Assembly (NCBI GenBank): GCA_012038135.1
Contig: JAAVJQ010000022.1
Location: 1 to 33,260 of the forward strand
DNA from: Salinimicrobium nanhaiense
Lineage (GTDB): Bacteria > Bacteroidota > Bacteroidia > Flavobacteriales > Flavobacteriaceae
DNA length: 33,260 nt
Direction: 5' to 3'
The notes below the pieces were generated by a model, which had not been told where the DNA came from, ran no database searches, and was given only the letters and a program-made list of their open reading frames with translations. Shown here piece after piece: positions 23,031 to 32,516 of this stretch (its first letter is position 1; each line of letters starts with the position of its first letter). A program made the position numbers and the translations under genes.

Positions 23031-23978
23031 ATGAATACCATTACCGCTACCAACTTTAGCTTTCCGAAACAAAAACAGGTTTACAAAGGGAAAGTTCGCG
23101 ATGTGTACACTTTAGAAGATGACCGTCTGGTCATGATCGTGACCGATAGGCTTTCAGCTTTTGATGTGGTATTGCCCAAAGGGATTCCATACAAGGGACA
23201 GATCTTGAATCAGCTGGCCACCAAAATGATGAAAGCTACAGAAGATATTGTTCCTAACTGGCTGGAAGCTACTCCCGATCCTAATGTGGCGGTAGGGCAG
23301 AAGTGTGAACCTTTTAAGGTGGAAATGGTGATTCGAGGATATCTTGCCGGCCATGCCGCCAGAGAATATGCTAACGGAAAAAGATCCCTCTGCGGTGTGG
23401 AGATGCCGGAAGGGATGCAGGAGAATGAGGCTTTTAAAGTACCCATAATCACTCCTACTACCAAGGCAGATTCAGGAGAACATGATATGGACATCTCCCG
23501 CGAAGAGATCCTGGAAAAGGGAATCGTAACGCTGGAAGATTATAATCTGCTCGAAACCTATACCCGTCAGTTATTTTTGAGAGGCAGCGAACTCGCGAAG
23601 GATAACGGGCTCATCCTGGTGGATACCAAATATGAATTCGGAAAGACTGCGGAAGGCAAGATCGTGCTTATCGACGAGATCCATACGCCCGACTCCTCCC
23701 GTTATTTTTATGCTGAAGGCTATTTAGACCGACTGGCTTCCCGGGAACCACAGAAACAACTTTCCAAGGAATTTGTAAGACAGTGGCTAATCCAAAACGG
23801 ATTCCAGGGAAAGGAAGGGCAGCAAATCCCGGAAATGACCGATGAGTATATCCTATCAGTTTCTGATCGCTACATCGAGCTCTACGAACAAATCACCGGC
23901 GAACCTTTTATTAAAGCTGATATTACCAACATAGAGGAAAGGATCGAGCGGAATGTTTTTGATTTTCTGAATAAGTAG
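23031..23978 (+). CDS. purC: Phosphoribosylaminoimidazolesuccinocarboxamide synthase
   Basis: The protein has 315 residues, the long PurC type. Family marks: [12 protein letters not shown] (17-28), [25 protein letters not shown] and [18 protein letters not shown]. It condenses CAIR with aspartate using ATP to give SAICAR in purine biosynthesis. It is not clustered with other pur genes here, and it begins right after the phoH terminator, so a promoter must lie in the short gap or in phoH. Confidence 0.97.
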   Translation: MNTITATNFSFPKQKQVYKGKVRDVYTLEDDRLVMIVTDRLSAFDVVLPKGIPYKGQILNQLATKMMKATEDIVPNWLEATPDPNVAVGQKCEPFKVEMVIRGYLAGHAAREYANGKRSLCGVEMPEGMQENEAFKVPIITPTTKADSGEHDMDISREEILEKGIVTLEDYNLLETYTRQLFLRGSELAKDNGLILVDTKYEFGKTAEGKIVLIDEIHTPDSSRYFYAEGYLDRLASREPQKQLSKEFVRQWLIQNGFQGKEGQQIPEMTDEYILSVSDRYIELYEQITGEPFIKADITNIEERIERNVFDFLNK

Positions 23979-24783
23979 AATTGAGGATTGAGTGCTGAGT
24001 ATTGAGAAATGATCAAAAACTGAAACCTCTGGTGATTCTCTTTGCTTTTCTTCAATTACATTCTATTAAGATTGTGAGGCTGAGCTGTTTTTACAACCGG
24101 CAGGGCATGGAAACATGGTCGAAGTCTTTTGGGAAAGATCAATCTCTGATTAAACTAACTTCTTTGTGCTCTTAATTTTTCCCTTTGGGATTTTGTGTGA
24201 AATTATCCGGAACAAGGCTGAACTGTTACGCATTTCCCGCTGATCTCGCTGATTTGCGCAGATAAAAAAAATTAATGCAGAAATAGCATTTCTCAACCTG
24301 TGAATTTCTGACCACTATTATATGACTAAAAATAATTATGTAATTGCAAATCATTATTGTCCGATTAAAAAAGGATAAATCCATGAAAACCCTTGCTAAT
24401 GCCGGCCAAAGACATTCTCCAACGATTTGAGGGGGTGGTTTTCCTTTTTATGAAATTATATTAATTTCCAATAGGAAGTAATTTTTCGCAGTATTGTCTT
24501 TCAGAGCTTTATATAGAAGTCTTGGCTCTAGACTCTAGAATACGGAGCGGTCCAGATTCTTTTATCGGCCAACAATGATTGCAAATGTAAATATGACGCC
24601 CCTTCCAGGGCTCTTCTTGGAGGGGGCATTTTTTGATCCCGGTGTTAAAACACCCGGCTACCGGTATTTCGCCCTTCTGGGGCTTTTTTTGCTGTCCGCA
24701 CAAAATCATCTACAGTCATATTCCGCGGTAATCCGGCTGTTCAGCGGGAGAGTTACTGCCCACTGCCCACTGACCACTGATCA
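23979..24783. other. 805-bp gene-free region with repeats and a terminator-like hairpin
   Basis: No supported gene is seen. It contains GATTGAGTGCTGAGTATTGAG (about 23,984), a CGCTGATCTCGCTGATTTGCG-type repeat (24,238-24,258), a strong hairpin GCCCCTTCCA...TGGAGGGGGC with T6 (24,598-24,634), a second hairpin GCCC-TTCTG-GGGC with T7 (24,671-24,690), and CACTGCCCACTGACCACTGA (24,758-24,777). The two hairpins resemble, in reverse orientation, the repeats at 16,262-16,345. Confidence 0.7.
24598..24634 (+). terminator. Strong hairpin with T-run (repeat-derived terminator-like)
   Basis: A 10-bp GC-rich stem with one U-G pair, 10-nt loop, then ATTTTTT. It is 620 bp after purC, so it is more probably a dispersed repeat than the purC terminator. 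Confidence 0.55.
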
Positions 24784-25125
24784 TTACCTCCCCTTCACTT
24801 CCAGTACCAGCAAATAATCCGGTCCTCCATCGACCGGATAACCTTCTATTTTTTCAGCGACTATGGTGATCTCTTCAGAGATATAATCATCCAGGTTTAC
24901 AGCTTCGCTTTTTAAAGCGTAAAATTCATCATCGGCTGTGGTGATGGTATGGGTGCCATATTGGTACGAAGTCATTCCCTGTTGTTCAATAGTGCCGGTA
25001 ATTTCCATTCTTTCGCTGGTGTTAACTTCAGTTGTATTGGTATTTGGTGTTTCAGAAGTACTGTTGCAGGTCTGTGCAGAGATAAGTAACAGGAACGCAA
25101 CAAAGGTATTCAGTAGTAGTTTCAT
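24784..25125 (-). CDS. Small exported protein of unknown function
   Basis: The protein has 113 residues. An N-terminal signal peptide (KLLLNTFVAFLLLISAQT) is followed by a Cys (C20), but TC is a poor lipobox. After a Thr/Ser/Asn-rich linker (20-40) comes a small beta-rich domain (MEITGTIEQQGMTSYQYGTHTI ... EEITIVAEKIEGYPVDGGPDYLLVLEVKG) that resembles OB-like periplasmic folds. It follows cbpM by 11 bp in the same direction and may be co-transcribed with the chaperone pair, which would link it to envelope stress; this is inference. Confidence 0.75.
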   Translation of the reverse strand: MKLLLNTFVAFLLLISAQTCNSTSETPNTNTTEVNTSERMEITGTIEQQGMTSYQYGTHTITTADDEFYALKSEAVNLDDYISEEITIVAEKIEGYPVDGGPDYLLVLEVKGR

Positions 25126-25136
25126 AGCATTGGTTT

Positions 25137-25430
25137 TTAATAATCTTCAAATCTTCTTAAGCGGTTTTCAAGTAGCCGTACCTCATTTTGCAAGCTGGAC
25201 AACTTTTCAAGCAAATGATTAATTGCATCAATTCCCTGCAAATTGATCTCCAGATCATAATGCAGGCGCATCATGCGTTCCAGATCTCTTACCTGTTCCC
25301 GTTCCACATATTCATCCTCTTCAATTACCACAGTTTGCAGCAACCCGTGTTCTGAGAGCGAGTGGATAAAGGAAGTCTCGACCCGGTGACAGTTGCAGAA
25401 TTCTATTATTGAGATATATCGATCATCCAT
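25137..25430 (-). CDS. cbpM: Chaperone modulator CbpM-like protein
   Basis: The protein has 97 residues, the usual length. It has a MerR-like winged start ([27 protein letters not shown]) and a C-terminal heptad coiled coil ([26 protein letters not shown]). CbpM binds the J-domain of CbpA and blocks its stimulation of DnaK. It overlaps cbpA by 8 bp, so the two are translationally coupled as in other bacteria. Confidence 0.9.
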   Translation of the reverse strand: MDDRYISIIEFCNCHRVETSFIHSLSEHGLLQTVVIEEDEYVEREQVRDLERMMRLHYDLEINLQGIDAINHLLEKLSSLQNEVRLLENRLRRFEDY

Positions 25431-26349
25431 TTCCCCTGAGTTTTTTTAGTTCCTGTAAAAGTTCTTTTTCCCTGGTGCTAAGATTCATTGGGATCTTCAG
25501 TTTATAGGTGATGTAAAGGTCCCCATATTGGCCTTCCTTCTTGTAGACCGGAAATCCTTTTCCTTTCAGCTTCACCTTTGTGCCATTCTGGGTTTCGGGC
25601 TTGATCTTCAGTTTAGCCTTTCCGTCGAAGGTGTCAACGGTGATCTCGCCTCCAAGGGCAGCAGTAAAGATATCCAGGTCCACATCCTTGTAGAGGTCCT
25701 TGCCATCCCGTTTAAAGGAAGTATCATTATTAATGGCAAAAGTAATAAAAAGGTCGCCTGCGGGCCCACCATTCATACCTTCCCCACCATATCCCTTGAT
25801 CCTGATGGTTTGCCCGTTCTCCACCCCGGCCGGGATAGTAAGTCTAATGTTCTTACCGTTGACGGTTATGGTTTGCTTCTGAGTCTTATAAATATCTGAA
25901 AGATTCAGGTGCAGTTCGGCGTTGTAATCCTGCCCCTGGAAGCGGGTGGTTCTGCGATGTCCTCCTGAAGTTCTTCCGCCGCCAAACATGGATTCGAAAA
26001 AATCTGAAAAATCCCCCTGTTCAAATCCGCCGCCACTAAAGCTTTCTGCACCTCCAAATCCGCCACCGGAATATTGCCGCTGATACTGTTGCTGTTGTGC
26101 TTTTTGTTTTTCAAACTCTTCAGCATGTTGCCAGTCTTTGCCGTACTGGTCGTATTTTTTCCGTTTTTCGGGATCTATAAGCACCTCATGAGCCTCATTG
26201 ATCTGCTGAAATTTCTTTTGTGCTTCAACATCTTTAGGATTTAGATCGGGATGATATTTTCGGGCTAACTTGCGGTATGCTTTCTTAATGTCACTCTGGG
26301 TGGCATTTTTATCAAGCTCCAAAACCTTATAATAATCTATAAATTGCAT
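25423..26349 (-). CDS. cbpA: DnaJ-type co-chaperone CbpA
   Basis: The protein has 308 residues. A J-domain (5-68) with HPD at 33-35 is followed by a Gly/Phe/Gln-rich linker (90-130, [12 protein letters not shown]), then the DnaJ C-terminal beta-domains (from about 140: [29 protein letters not shown]). There is no zinc-finger domain, which separates CbpA from DnaJ. It stimulates DnaK ATPase. A promoter-like TTG-N21-TATCTTTA lies upstream. Confidence 0.94.
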   Translation of the reverse strand: MQFIDYYKVLELDKNATQSDIKKAYRKLARKYHPDLNPKDVEAQKKFQQINEAHEVLIDPEKRKKYDQYGKDWQHAEEFEKQKAQQQQYQRQYSGGGFGGAESFSGGGFEQGDFSDFFESMFGGGRTSGGHRRTTRFQGQDYNAELHLNLSDIYKTQKQTITVNGKNIRLTIPAGVENGQTIRIKGYGGEGMNGGPAGDLFITFAINNDTSFKRDGKDLYKDVDLDIFTAALGGEITVDTFDGKAKLKIKPETQNGTKVKLKGKGFPVYKKEGQYGDLYITYKLKIPMNLSTREKELLQELKKLRGNG

Positions 26350-26380
26350 TGAAATTTTAGCATTTTTGAATAGCGTTGAC

Positions 26381-26412
26381 TAAAGATACATATTTTTCAG
26401 CAAGGCATTCAA
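26381..26412 (-). promoter_or_regulatory. Candidate cbpA promoter
   Basis: On the minus strand TTG (26412-26410), 21-bp spacer, TATCTTTA (26388-26381), one mismatch from TAnnTTTG, 31 bp before the cbpA start. Confidence 0.4.
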
Positions 26413-26536
26413 ACCTCTTAATAGTTAAAAATTTGTCATCCACTTCTCTTCTGAAAGATTTTTTCTGAAATAAAATAATGGATTTAAGATGCTTAGGAAT
26501 ATTTGTTTTTGAAGCTGCTTTTCATAAATTTAGAAT

Positions 26537-28441
26537 ATGGAAAATCTAAAAATACGCAGCTTCGCAGAATACAAGAAAGCCTATAAGAAAAGTATTCAGG
26601 ATCCTGAAGCCTTTTGGGAGGAGATTGCCAACACCTTTACCTGGCAAAAGAAATGGGATAAGACCCTCGAATGGGATTTTACAAAACCGGAAGTCAAATG
26701 GTTTCAGGGTGGGAAGATCAACATTACCGAGAACTGCCTGGACCGTCATCTTGATAAGCTGGGCAATAAAACGGCTATTATCTGGGAACCTAATGACCCC
26801 GATGAAGAATCCCGGTACATTACTTACCGGCAGCTGTTTGTGAAAGTTTGCCGCTTCGCTAATGTGCTGCGGAATAACGGTATCAAAAAAGGGGATAAGG
26901 TTTGTATATATATGCCGATGATCCCGGAGTTAGCTATCGCCATGCTTGCCTGCGCCCGGATTGGAGCTGTACATTCCATTGTCTTTGCGGGATTCTCCAG
27001 CTCTGCTATTGCGCGACGTATCAATGATTCTGAATGTAAAATGCTCATCACTGCCAACGAGGTTTACAGAGGTTCCAAAAAAGTGAATTTAAAAGAGATC
27101 TGCGATAAGGCCCTGGAAGAAACTCCATCAATAGAAAAAGTGATCGTCTATCGCCGTACTGTAGAACCTACAAATATGGTTGAAGGGAGGGATGTCTTCT
27201 GGTTTGACGAGCTGCAAAAAGCTTCCCGCGATTGTGAGGCTGAAGAAATGGATGCAGAAGATATGCTGTTCATATTGTATACTTCAGGATCTACCGGAAA
27301 ACCTAAAGGTATGGTCCATACGGTGGGAGGTTACACGGTAGGAACTACTTATACTTTTGCAAATGTCTTTCAGCTGGAAAAGGATGACGTGTACTGGTGT
27401 ACTGCCGATATTGGCTGGATCACCGGCCACTCCTATATTATATATGGTCCTTTGGCGGCAGGAGCTACCACGGTGATGTTCGAAGGCATTCCGAGTTATC
27501 CCGACTACGGAAGATTCTGGGAGATAGTCGATAAACTTCATGTCACTCATTTTTATACTGCCCCAACCGCCATTCGTTCTCTTGCCAAACAACCCCTCAG
27601 GTTTGTGGAACAACATGATCTTTCGTCGCTAAAAGTTTTGGGTAGTGTGGGGGAACCTATTAATGAAGAGGCATGGCACTGGTATAATGACAATATTGGA
27701 AAAGGAAATTGTCCTATAGTTGATACCTGGTGGCAAACCGAAACGGGAGGGATCATGATCTCGCCCCTCGCAGGAATTACACCAACCAGACCTACTTTTG
27801 CCACTTTACCGCTTCCGGGAGTGCAGCCCGCGCTCATGGATGAAACCGGAAATGAGATCAAAGAACTCAATGCCGATGGCAGGCTCGCCATCAAATTCCC
27901 GTGGCCTTCCATTGCCCGTACCATTTATGGTGACCATCAAAGGTACAAAGAGGTATATTTTTCGGCTTTTGAAAACATGTACTTTACCGGCGACGGAGCC
28001 TATCGTGATGCAACCGGAAACTACCGCATAACAGGTAGGGTAGATGATATTGTGATAGTATCTGGTCATAATCTGGGAACCGCCACCATTGAAAATGCAA
28101 TCGACGAACATGAAGGAGTAGTGGAGTCTGCAGTGGTTGGTTTCCCGCATGATGTGAAAGGTAATGCTCTTTATGCTTATGTTATTTTATATAGTGATGT
28201 GGAACCTTCAGAAGAACTCATTAAGGAAATACGGGATCTGGTAGCAAATACTGTGGGCCCCATCGCAAAACCCGACAAAATCCAATTCGTTAGTGGACTT
28301 CCGAAAACCCGCAGCGGAAAAATCATGAGAAGGATCCTGAGAAAAATCGCTTCCAACGACACCGGCAACCTGGGAGATACCTCCACTTTGCTTAATCCGG
28401 AGATCGTGGATGAGATTATGGCTGAAGCTAAAAATGTATAA
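26537..28441 (+). CDS. acs: Acetyl-CoA synthetase (AMP-forming)
   Basis: The protein has 634 residues, near the family's ~650. The AMP-binding P-loop motif YTSGSTGKPKG is at 248-258, VDTWWQTETGG follows in the middle, YFTGDGAYRD and GRVDDIVIVSGHN mark the hinge, and PKTRSGKIMRR holds the catalytic and acetylation-regulated lysine (K595). It makes acetyl-CoA from acetate. No separate Acs regulators are near. It is followed by the hairpin repeat array. Confidence 0.97.
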   Translation: MENLKIRSFAEYKKAYKKSIQDPEAFWEEIANTFTWQKKWDKTLEWDFTKPEVKWFQGGKINITENCLDRHLDKLGNKTAIIWEPNDPDEESRYITYRQLFVKVCRFANVLRNNGIKKGDKVCIYMPMIPELAIAMLACARIGAVHSIVFAGFSSSAIARRINDSECKMLITANEVYRGSKKVNLKEICDKALEETPSIEKVIVYRRTVEPTNMVEGRDVFWFDELQKASRDCEAEEMDAEDMLFILYTSGSTGKPKGMVHTVGGYTVGTTYTFANVFQLEKDDVYWCTADIGWITGHSYIIYGPLAAGATTVMFEGIPSYPDYGRFWEIVDKLHVTHFYTAPTAIRSLAKQPLRFVEQHDLSSLKVLGSVGEPINEEAWHWYNDNIGKGNCPIVDTWWQTETGGIMISPLAGITPTRPTFATLPLPGVQPALMDETGNEIKELNADGRLAIKFPWPSIARTIYGDHQRYKEVYFSAFENMYFTGDGAYRDATGNYRITGRVDDIVIVSGHNLGTATIENAIDEHEGVVESAVVGFPHDVKGNALYAYVILYSDVEPSEELIKEIRDLVANTVGPIAKPDKIQFVSGLPKTRSGKIMRRILRKIASNDTGNLGDTSTLLNPEIVDEIMAEAKNV

Positions 28442-28458
28442 TTTATTATTAGAGGAAA

Positions 28459-28837
28459 TAGATGGCGCGGATTTTCAATCCGTGCCCATGCATTATAGTC
28501 TTGGTTCCTGGTTCTTGACTTTTGGCTCTTGTTTCCTGAATCTTTAATTTGGAAAGATCGTCATGTAGATGGCGCGGATTTTCAATCCGTGCCTAACTCA
28601 CCAAAGTCTTGGTTCTTGGCTCTTGTTTCCTGAATCTTGAATTTGGAAGGATCGTCATGTAGATGGCGCGGAATTACAATTTGTGCCTAACTCACCAAAG
28701 TCTTGCCTCTTGGTTCTTGACTTCTGGCTCTTGTTTCCTGAATCTTGAATTTGGAAGGATCGTCATGTAGATGGCGCGGAATTATAATCCGTGCCTAACT
28801 CACCAAAGTCTTGCCTCTTGGTTCTTGATTCTTGCCT
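28459..28837. repeat. Four-copy array: GGCGCGGATT hairpin plus TCTTGGTTCTTGG spacer
   Basis: Units start at 28459, 28566, 28660 and 28768. Each begins TAGATGGCGCGGATT...AATCCGTGCC, a 10-bp hairpin with one G-U pair in the first two copies, weaker in copies 3 and 4. The hairpin is followed by CTAACTCACCAAAGTCTTGG-, TTCTTGGCTCTTG- and GAATTTGGAAGGATCGTCATG-type segments. It sits between the convergent acs and topoisomerase genes and may end transcription of both. No open frame is supported. Confidence 0.9.
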
Positions 28838-29929
28838 CTATTTTTTAGACTTTTCCTCCAACTCAATTTCATAGTCGGCGAGCATCTCCAGCAGAATTTC
28901 TTCGGTTTGAGAGAGATTAGGTTTAGTAGTGCGTTTTCTTTCTACCTTTTCAAAGTAAGGCACTATTCCTCCTGTTTCATATAGCTGCACCACATGTGGA
29001 TGTACATAATAACTTCTGCACACACTCCTGGTATTTCCCAGGGCTTCGGCGGCAGTATCGTAAGCCTTCAGGATGTTTGATTTGTTCTCTTTTTCAGTTT
29101 CAGTATAGCCAATTTCCATCAGGGTTTCGAAGAAGATCTTTGTGGCACTCCAGGTTCTGAAATCTTTAGCCGAAAATAATGCCCCGCTCACATCCTGTAT
29201 GTATTGATTGACCATGCCGCTGTCAATACTTCTCTTCTTTCCTTCCTCATCATAATATTTAAAGACTTCCCATCCCGGGATCTCTTCACATTTATTGACC
29301 AGTTTGATCAGTTTTTTGTCCTGTACAGAAACTGTGTGTTCAATACCTTTTTTGCCCGTGAAATTGAATTTCATTTTTCCGCGGGAGATCTGCACGTGAC
29401 GGCTCCTTAATGTTGAAAGACCGTAAGATTTATTTTGCCTGGCGTAGGAATCATTGCCTATCCTTATATGTGTTTCCTCCATAAGCCTTACCACCAGTGC
29501 AAGTACCTTTCGCTGCGGCATACCCCGCAGGTCCAGGTCTTCATCTACCCGAGCCCTTATTTTTGGGAGTACTTTCCCGAAGGCATGAAGTTTATAGAAT
29601 TTGGTGAGATTCCTGAATTTTGTCCAGTCAGGATGGTACATATACTGCTTCCGGCTTTTAGCGTCAAGGCCAACGACCTGTAAATGTCCATTTGTAAAGG
29701 GACAGATCTTTACCTTTTCCCATGCAGGTGGAATTACCAGCTTTTTGATCCTTTCCAGTTCCTCTTTCTCCTTTAGAGGTTCTCCCTCTTTAAAATATTG
29801 GTAACCTTTTCCCCGTTTGCGGCGGATTATGCAAAGATCATCTTCAGAAACATATTGAAGATTTGCTTTTTCGGCAGCAAGATCGGGGTTGGAAATAAGG
29901 GAAGTAACTTCTTCAGAAGAAAGTACCAT
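28838..29929 (-). CDS. DNA topoisomerase IB (poxvirus type)
   Basis: The protein has 363 residues. Family marks: the N-terminal domain with GKGYQYF and LVIPPAWEKVKICP, RHIQ-like SRHVQ, and active-site elements R156 (THIRIGNDSYA), K193/K194 (GKKGIEH), R258 (KDFRTWSAT) and Tyr307/308 (CRSYYVHP). It relaxes supercoils by single-strand nicking through a 3'-phosphotyrosine. It is a standalone gene; its stop lies next to the repeat array. Confidence 0.95.
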   Translation of the reverse strand: MVLSSEEVTSLISNPDLAAEKANLQYVSEDDLCIIRRKRGKGYQYFKEGEPLKEKEELERIKKLVIPPAWEKVKICPFTNGHLQVVGLDAKSRKQYMYHPDWTKFRNLTKFYKLHAFGKVLPKIRARVDEDLDLRGMPQRKVLALVVRLMEETHIRIGNDSYARQNKSYGLSTLRSRHVQISRGKMKFNFTGKKGIEHTVSVQDKKLIKLVNKCEEIPGWEVFKYYDEEGKKRSIDSGMVNQYIQDVSGALFSAKDFRTWSATKIFFETLMEIGYTETEKENKSNILKAYDTAAEALGNTRSVCRSYYVHPHVVQLYETGGIVPYFEKVERKRTTKPNLSQTEEILLEMLADYEIELEEKSKK

Positions 29930-29998
29930 AGATTTTTTTTGCTAAATATAACCTGCAAAGGGCTATGGCATTTCTAATTAAATGTGAAAATTCTGAAA

Positions 29999-30027
29999 TA
30001 AAAAAAGCCTCCGAAAAACAGGAGGCT
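29999..30027 (-). terminator. Terminator of the M42 peptidase gene
   Basis: On the minus strand AGCCTCC-TGTTTTTC-GGAGGCT with a TTTTTT tail, 22 bp after the stop of the M42 gene. Confidence 0.88.
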
Positions 30028-30048
30028 CTAAAATGTCATTTTTGGAAA

Positions 30049-31137
30049 CTATTCAAAATAACTGAAGGTATCGCCATCTTTTAGTTGCAGCAGACTTTCA
30101 TAGATCAACCTGATCACGTTCTCCACATCATCACGGTGAACCATTTCCACGGTGGTATGCATATACCTTAAGGGTAAAGAGATAAGTGCAGAAGCTACTC
30201 CGCCATTGCTATAGGCAAAAGCATCTGTGTCTGTCCCTGTCATTCTCGAAGAAGCCATACGCTGGAAAGGAATGCCTTTATTTTCGGCGGTTTGGATTAG
30301 CAGGTTTCTAAGCTTATTTTGTACTGCCGGAGCGTAAGAGATCACCGGGCCTTCACCAATTTTAGTGTATCCATTGGTCTTTTTCTCGATCATTGGAGTA
30401 GTGGTGTCGTGGGTAACATCGGTCACGATAGCCACATTGGGTTTAATGCGGTGAGTGATCATTTCAGCTCCGCGCAGACCGATCTCTTCCTGAACAGAAT
30501 TCGTGATATAAAGACCAAATGGCAGTTTTTTCTTATTCTCCTTCAGCAGGCGCGCAACTTCGGCGATCATAAATCCTCCAATGCGGTTGTCGAGTGCCCG
30601 GGAAACAAATTTGTTTTTATTCAGAATAAAGAATTCATCCGGATAAGTGATTACGCAGCCCACATGCACGCCTAAAGCTTCAACTTCGGCCTTAGAAGAG
30701 CAGCCAACGTCTATCGAAATGTTATCCAGCTTGGGCGCCTGTTCCTTCTCTTTATCGCGGGTGTGGATAGCAGGCCATCCAAAAACCCCTTTTACGATCC
30801 CGTTTTTGGTGTGGATATGCACCCTTTTTGAAGCTGCGATCTGGTGATCACTGCCTCCGTTCCGAATCACGTAGATAAGTCCGTCATCAGTAATGTAATT
30901 CACATACCAGGAGATCTCATCTGCATGTCCTTCGATAACCACCTTATATTTGGCCTTGGGATTAATCACACCTACAGCAGTCCCGTAGGTATCTGTGATA
31001 AATTCATCTACATAAGGTTTTATGTAGTTCATCCATAGCTTTTGACCCTCCCATTCATAGCCGGTGGGGGCGGCATTATTTAAATATTTCTCTAAAAAAC
31101 TAATAGAATTTTCGTTGAGGATTTTTTCCTGACTCAT
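30049..31137 (-). CDS. M42 family metallo-aminopeptidase
   Basis: The protein has 362 residues. The metal-site pattern is complete: EGHADEISW (H71, D73), ALDNRIGG (D183), VQEEIGLRGAE (E217, E218), IVTDVTHDT (D240) and LRYMHTTVE (H327). M42 enzymes are cytoplasmic, dodecameric di-zinc or cobalt aminopeptidases (glutamyl aminopeptidase, FrvX-like) that finish peptide breakdown. It is divergent from the DUF4294 gene. Confidence 0.95.
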   Translation of the reverse strand: MSQEKILNENSISFLEKYLNNAAPTGYEWEGQKLWMNYIKPYVDEFITDTYGTAVGVINPKAKYKVVIEGHADEISWYVNYITDDGLIYVIRNGGSDHQIAASKRVHIHTKNGIVKGVFGWPAIHTRDKEKEQAPKLDNISIDVGCSSKAEVEALGVHVGCVITYPDEFFILNKNKFVSRALDNRIGGFMIAEVARLLKENKKKLPFGLYITNSVQEEIGLRGAEMITHRIKPNVAIVTDVTHDTTTPMIEKKTNGYTKIGEGPVISYAPAVQNKLRNLLIQTAENKGIPFQRMASSRMTGTDTDAFAYSNGGVASALISLPLRYMHTTVEMVHRDDVENVIRLIYESLLQLKDGDTFSYFE

Positions 31138-31153
31138 TTATTAAACTTTTGCA

Positions 31154-31183
31154 CGAATTTAATAAGAATTAGAGAGCTGACAA
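31154..31183 (-). promoter_or_regulatory. M42 peptidase promoter
   Basis: On the minus strand TTG (31183-31181), 19-bp spacer, TAAATTCG (31161-31154), one mismatch from TAnnTTTG, 17 bp before the start codon. Confidence 0.5.
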
Positions 31184-31196
31184 TCTCCAGATAATG

Positions 31197-31204
31197 TAAT
31201 TTTG
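31197..31204 (+). promoter_or_regulatory. -7 element of the DUF4294 gene
   Basis: TAATTTTG is an exact TAnnTTTG match; it puts the transcription start near 31210, downstream of the ATG at 31207. A -33 TTG is not evident. Confidence 0.5.
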
Positions 31205-31239
31205 GAATGATTTTCGCGTCATATCAAAAAAAAATAATC

Positions 31240-31929
31240 TTGAAGAAAATATTTTTCTTTTTGCTGACTTTGATCACTATTCCCGCTGTTGCCCAGGTTA
31301 AGGAACCTGTGGAAGATACAGTGGAATATGACTACTATATTATAGAAGGAGATACTATTGCCCGAAGTCATATAGATCTTGACGAGGTTTTGATACTGGG
31401 AAGGCTGAAGTTTGACAGCGACCTGGAACGGAGAAAATATCTTATTCTGCGTCGTAAGACTTTAAAGGTTTATCCTTATGCCAAACTGGCTTCAGACAGG
31501 TTGGTGGAGTTGAACAGTCGCCTTGGTCAGATCAAATCCCGCCGCGACCGGAAGCGTTATACAAAGATCGTTCAGGACTATATTGAAAATGAATTTTCGG
31601 CAGAACTTAAAAAGTTGACCCGTACTGAAGGGCAGATCCTTGTGAAGCTTATTCACCGCCAAACCGGAGTTACCACTTTTGACCTGGTGAAAGAACTCAA
31701 GAGCGGGTGGAGGGCTTTTTGGTACAATACCACCGCCAGCATGTTTGATATTTCTTTAAAGGAAGAATTTGATCCGGCAGGAAACCAGGAAGATTATTTA
31801 ATAGAAGATATTCTGCAAAGGGCTTTCCAAAGCAAACAACTGGAAAAGCAACCCTCTGCGCTCGATTTTAATTTCCTGGAATTAACAGACAAGTGGTCAT
31901 CCTCAAAGAAGCCGGATAGAAAATCATAA
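31240..31929 (+). CDS. DUF4294 domain-containing exported protein
   Basis: The protein has 229 residues from TTG 31240 (MKKIFFFLLTLITIPAVAQ), a clean signal peptide with an AVA-Q cleavage site. An ATG at 31207 gives 11 more residues but lies only 2 bp after the -7 element, so it would not be in the message. The mature region shows YYIIEGDTIARSHIDLDEVLILGRLKF and the conserved Arg/Lys-rich helix (RRKYLILRRKTLKVYPYAKLA), as in DUF4294. It is a periplasmic or surface protein of unknown role, restricted to Bacteroidota as far as I know. Confidence 0.88.
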   Translation: MKKIFFFLLTLITIPAVAQVKEPVEDTVEYDYYIIEGDTIARSHIDLDEVLILGRLKFDSDLERRKYLILRRKTLKVYPYAKLASDRLVELNSRLGQIKSRRDRKRYTKIVQDYIENEFSAELKKLTRTEGQILVKLIHRQTGVTTFDLVKELKSGWRAFWYNTTASMFDISLKEEFDPAGNQEDYLIEDILQRAFQSKQLEKQPSALDFNFLELTDKWSSSKKPDRKS

Positions 31930-31956
31930 TGATCTTTTGGGCCTAACGCGAATTCA

Positions 31957-32370
31957 CCCTGTCAGCGGCTTCAAGCCCTGACAGCGGTTTATTTTTAGAG
32001 CCAAGAAACAAGAGTCAAGAGACAAGACTGTATTTGTTCTAACCCTGTCAGCGGCTTTAAGCCCTAACAGCGGTTTTTTTTAGAACCAGGAACCAAGAGC
32101 CAGGAGACAAGACTGCTATTTGTTCTAACCCTGTCAGCGGCTTCAAGCCCTGACAGCGGTTTTTTTGTAGAACGAGGAACCAAGGGCCAGGAGACAAGAA
32201 TCAAGACTGTATTTATTTGTTTTAACCCTATCAGCGGCTTCAAGCCCTAACAGCGGTTTTTTGTAGAACCAGGAGCCGGGAGACAAGACTTCATTTTCCT
32301 ACCCTGTCAGCGGCTTCAAGCCCTGACAGCGGTTTATTTTTAGAGCCAAGAAACAAGAGTCAAGAGCCAA
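31957..32370. repeat. Five-copy array: CTGTCAG/CTGACAG hairpin with T-run plus CAAGA-rich spacer
   Basis: Copies start at 31957, 32043, 32129, 32226 and 32302. Each hairpin has CTGTCAG, then CGGCTTCAAGCC with a small inner stem GGCT/AGCC, then CTGACAG, then CGGTTTATTTTT or CGGTTTTTTT, so each looks like a rho-independent terminator. Copies 2 and 4 have one changed base in the outer stem. Spacers are variants of AGAGCCAAGAAACAAGAGTCA, the reverse complement of the TCTTGGTTCTTGG motif in the 28,459-28,837 array. No open frame is supported. Confidence 0.93.
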
Positions 32371-32516
32371 GACTTTTCCGGTCAACTCTTCCAAAGTTTA
32401 AACTTTGAGGAGTTAAAGACTAAAAATTAACACCTCTCAAAAATATCATTTTCAGGACCTTATCTTGAGCAGGTTCTAAAATGTCAAAAAAAGCTTAAAA
32501 AACTTTTGCAGGGAGC

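Noticed and set aside
24575..24817. Rightward 80-codon frame in the purC-cbp gap
   Set aside because: It reads through two terminator-like hairpins and a CACTGCCCACTGACC repeat; no family resemblance.
26546..28386. Several antisense frames within acs
   Set aside because: They are shadows of a strongly conserved enzyme gene.
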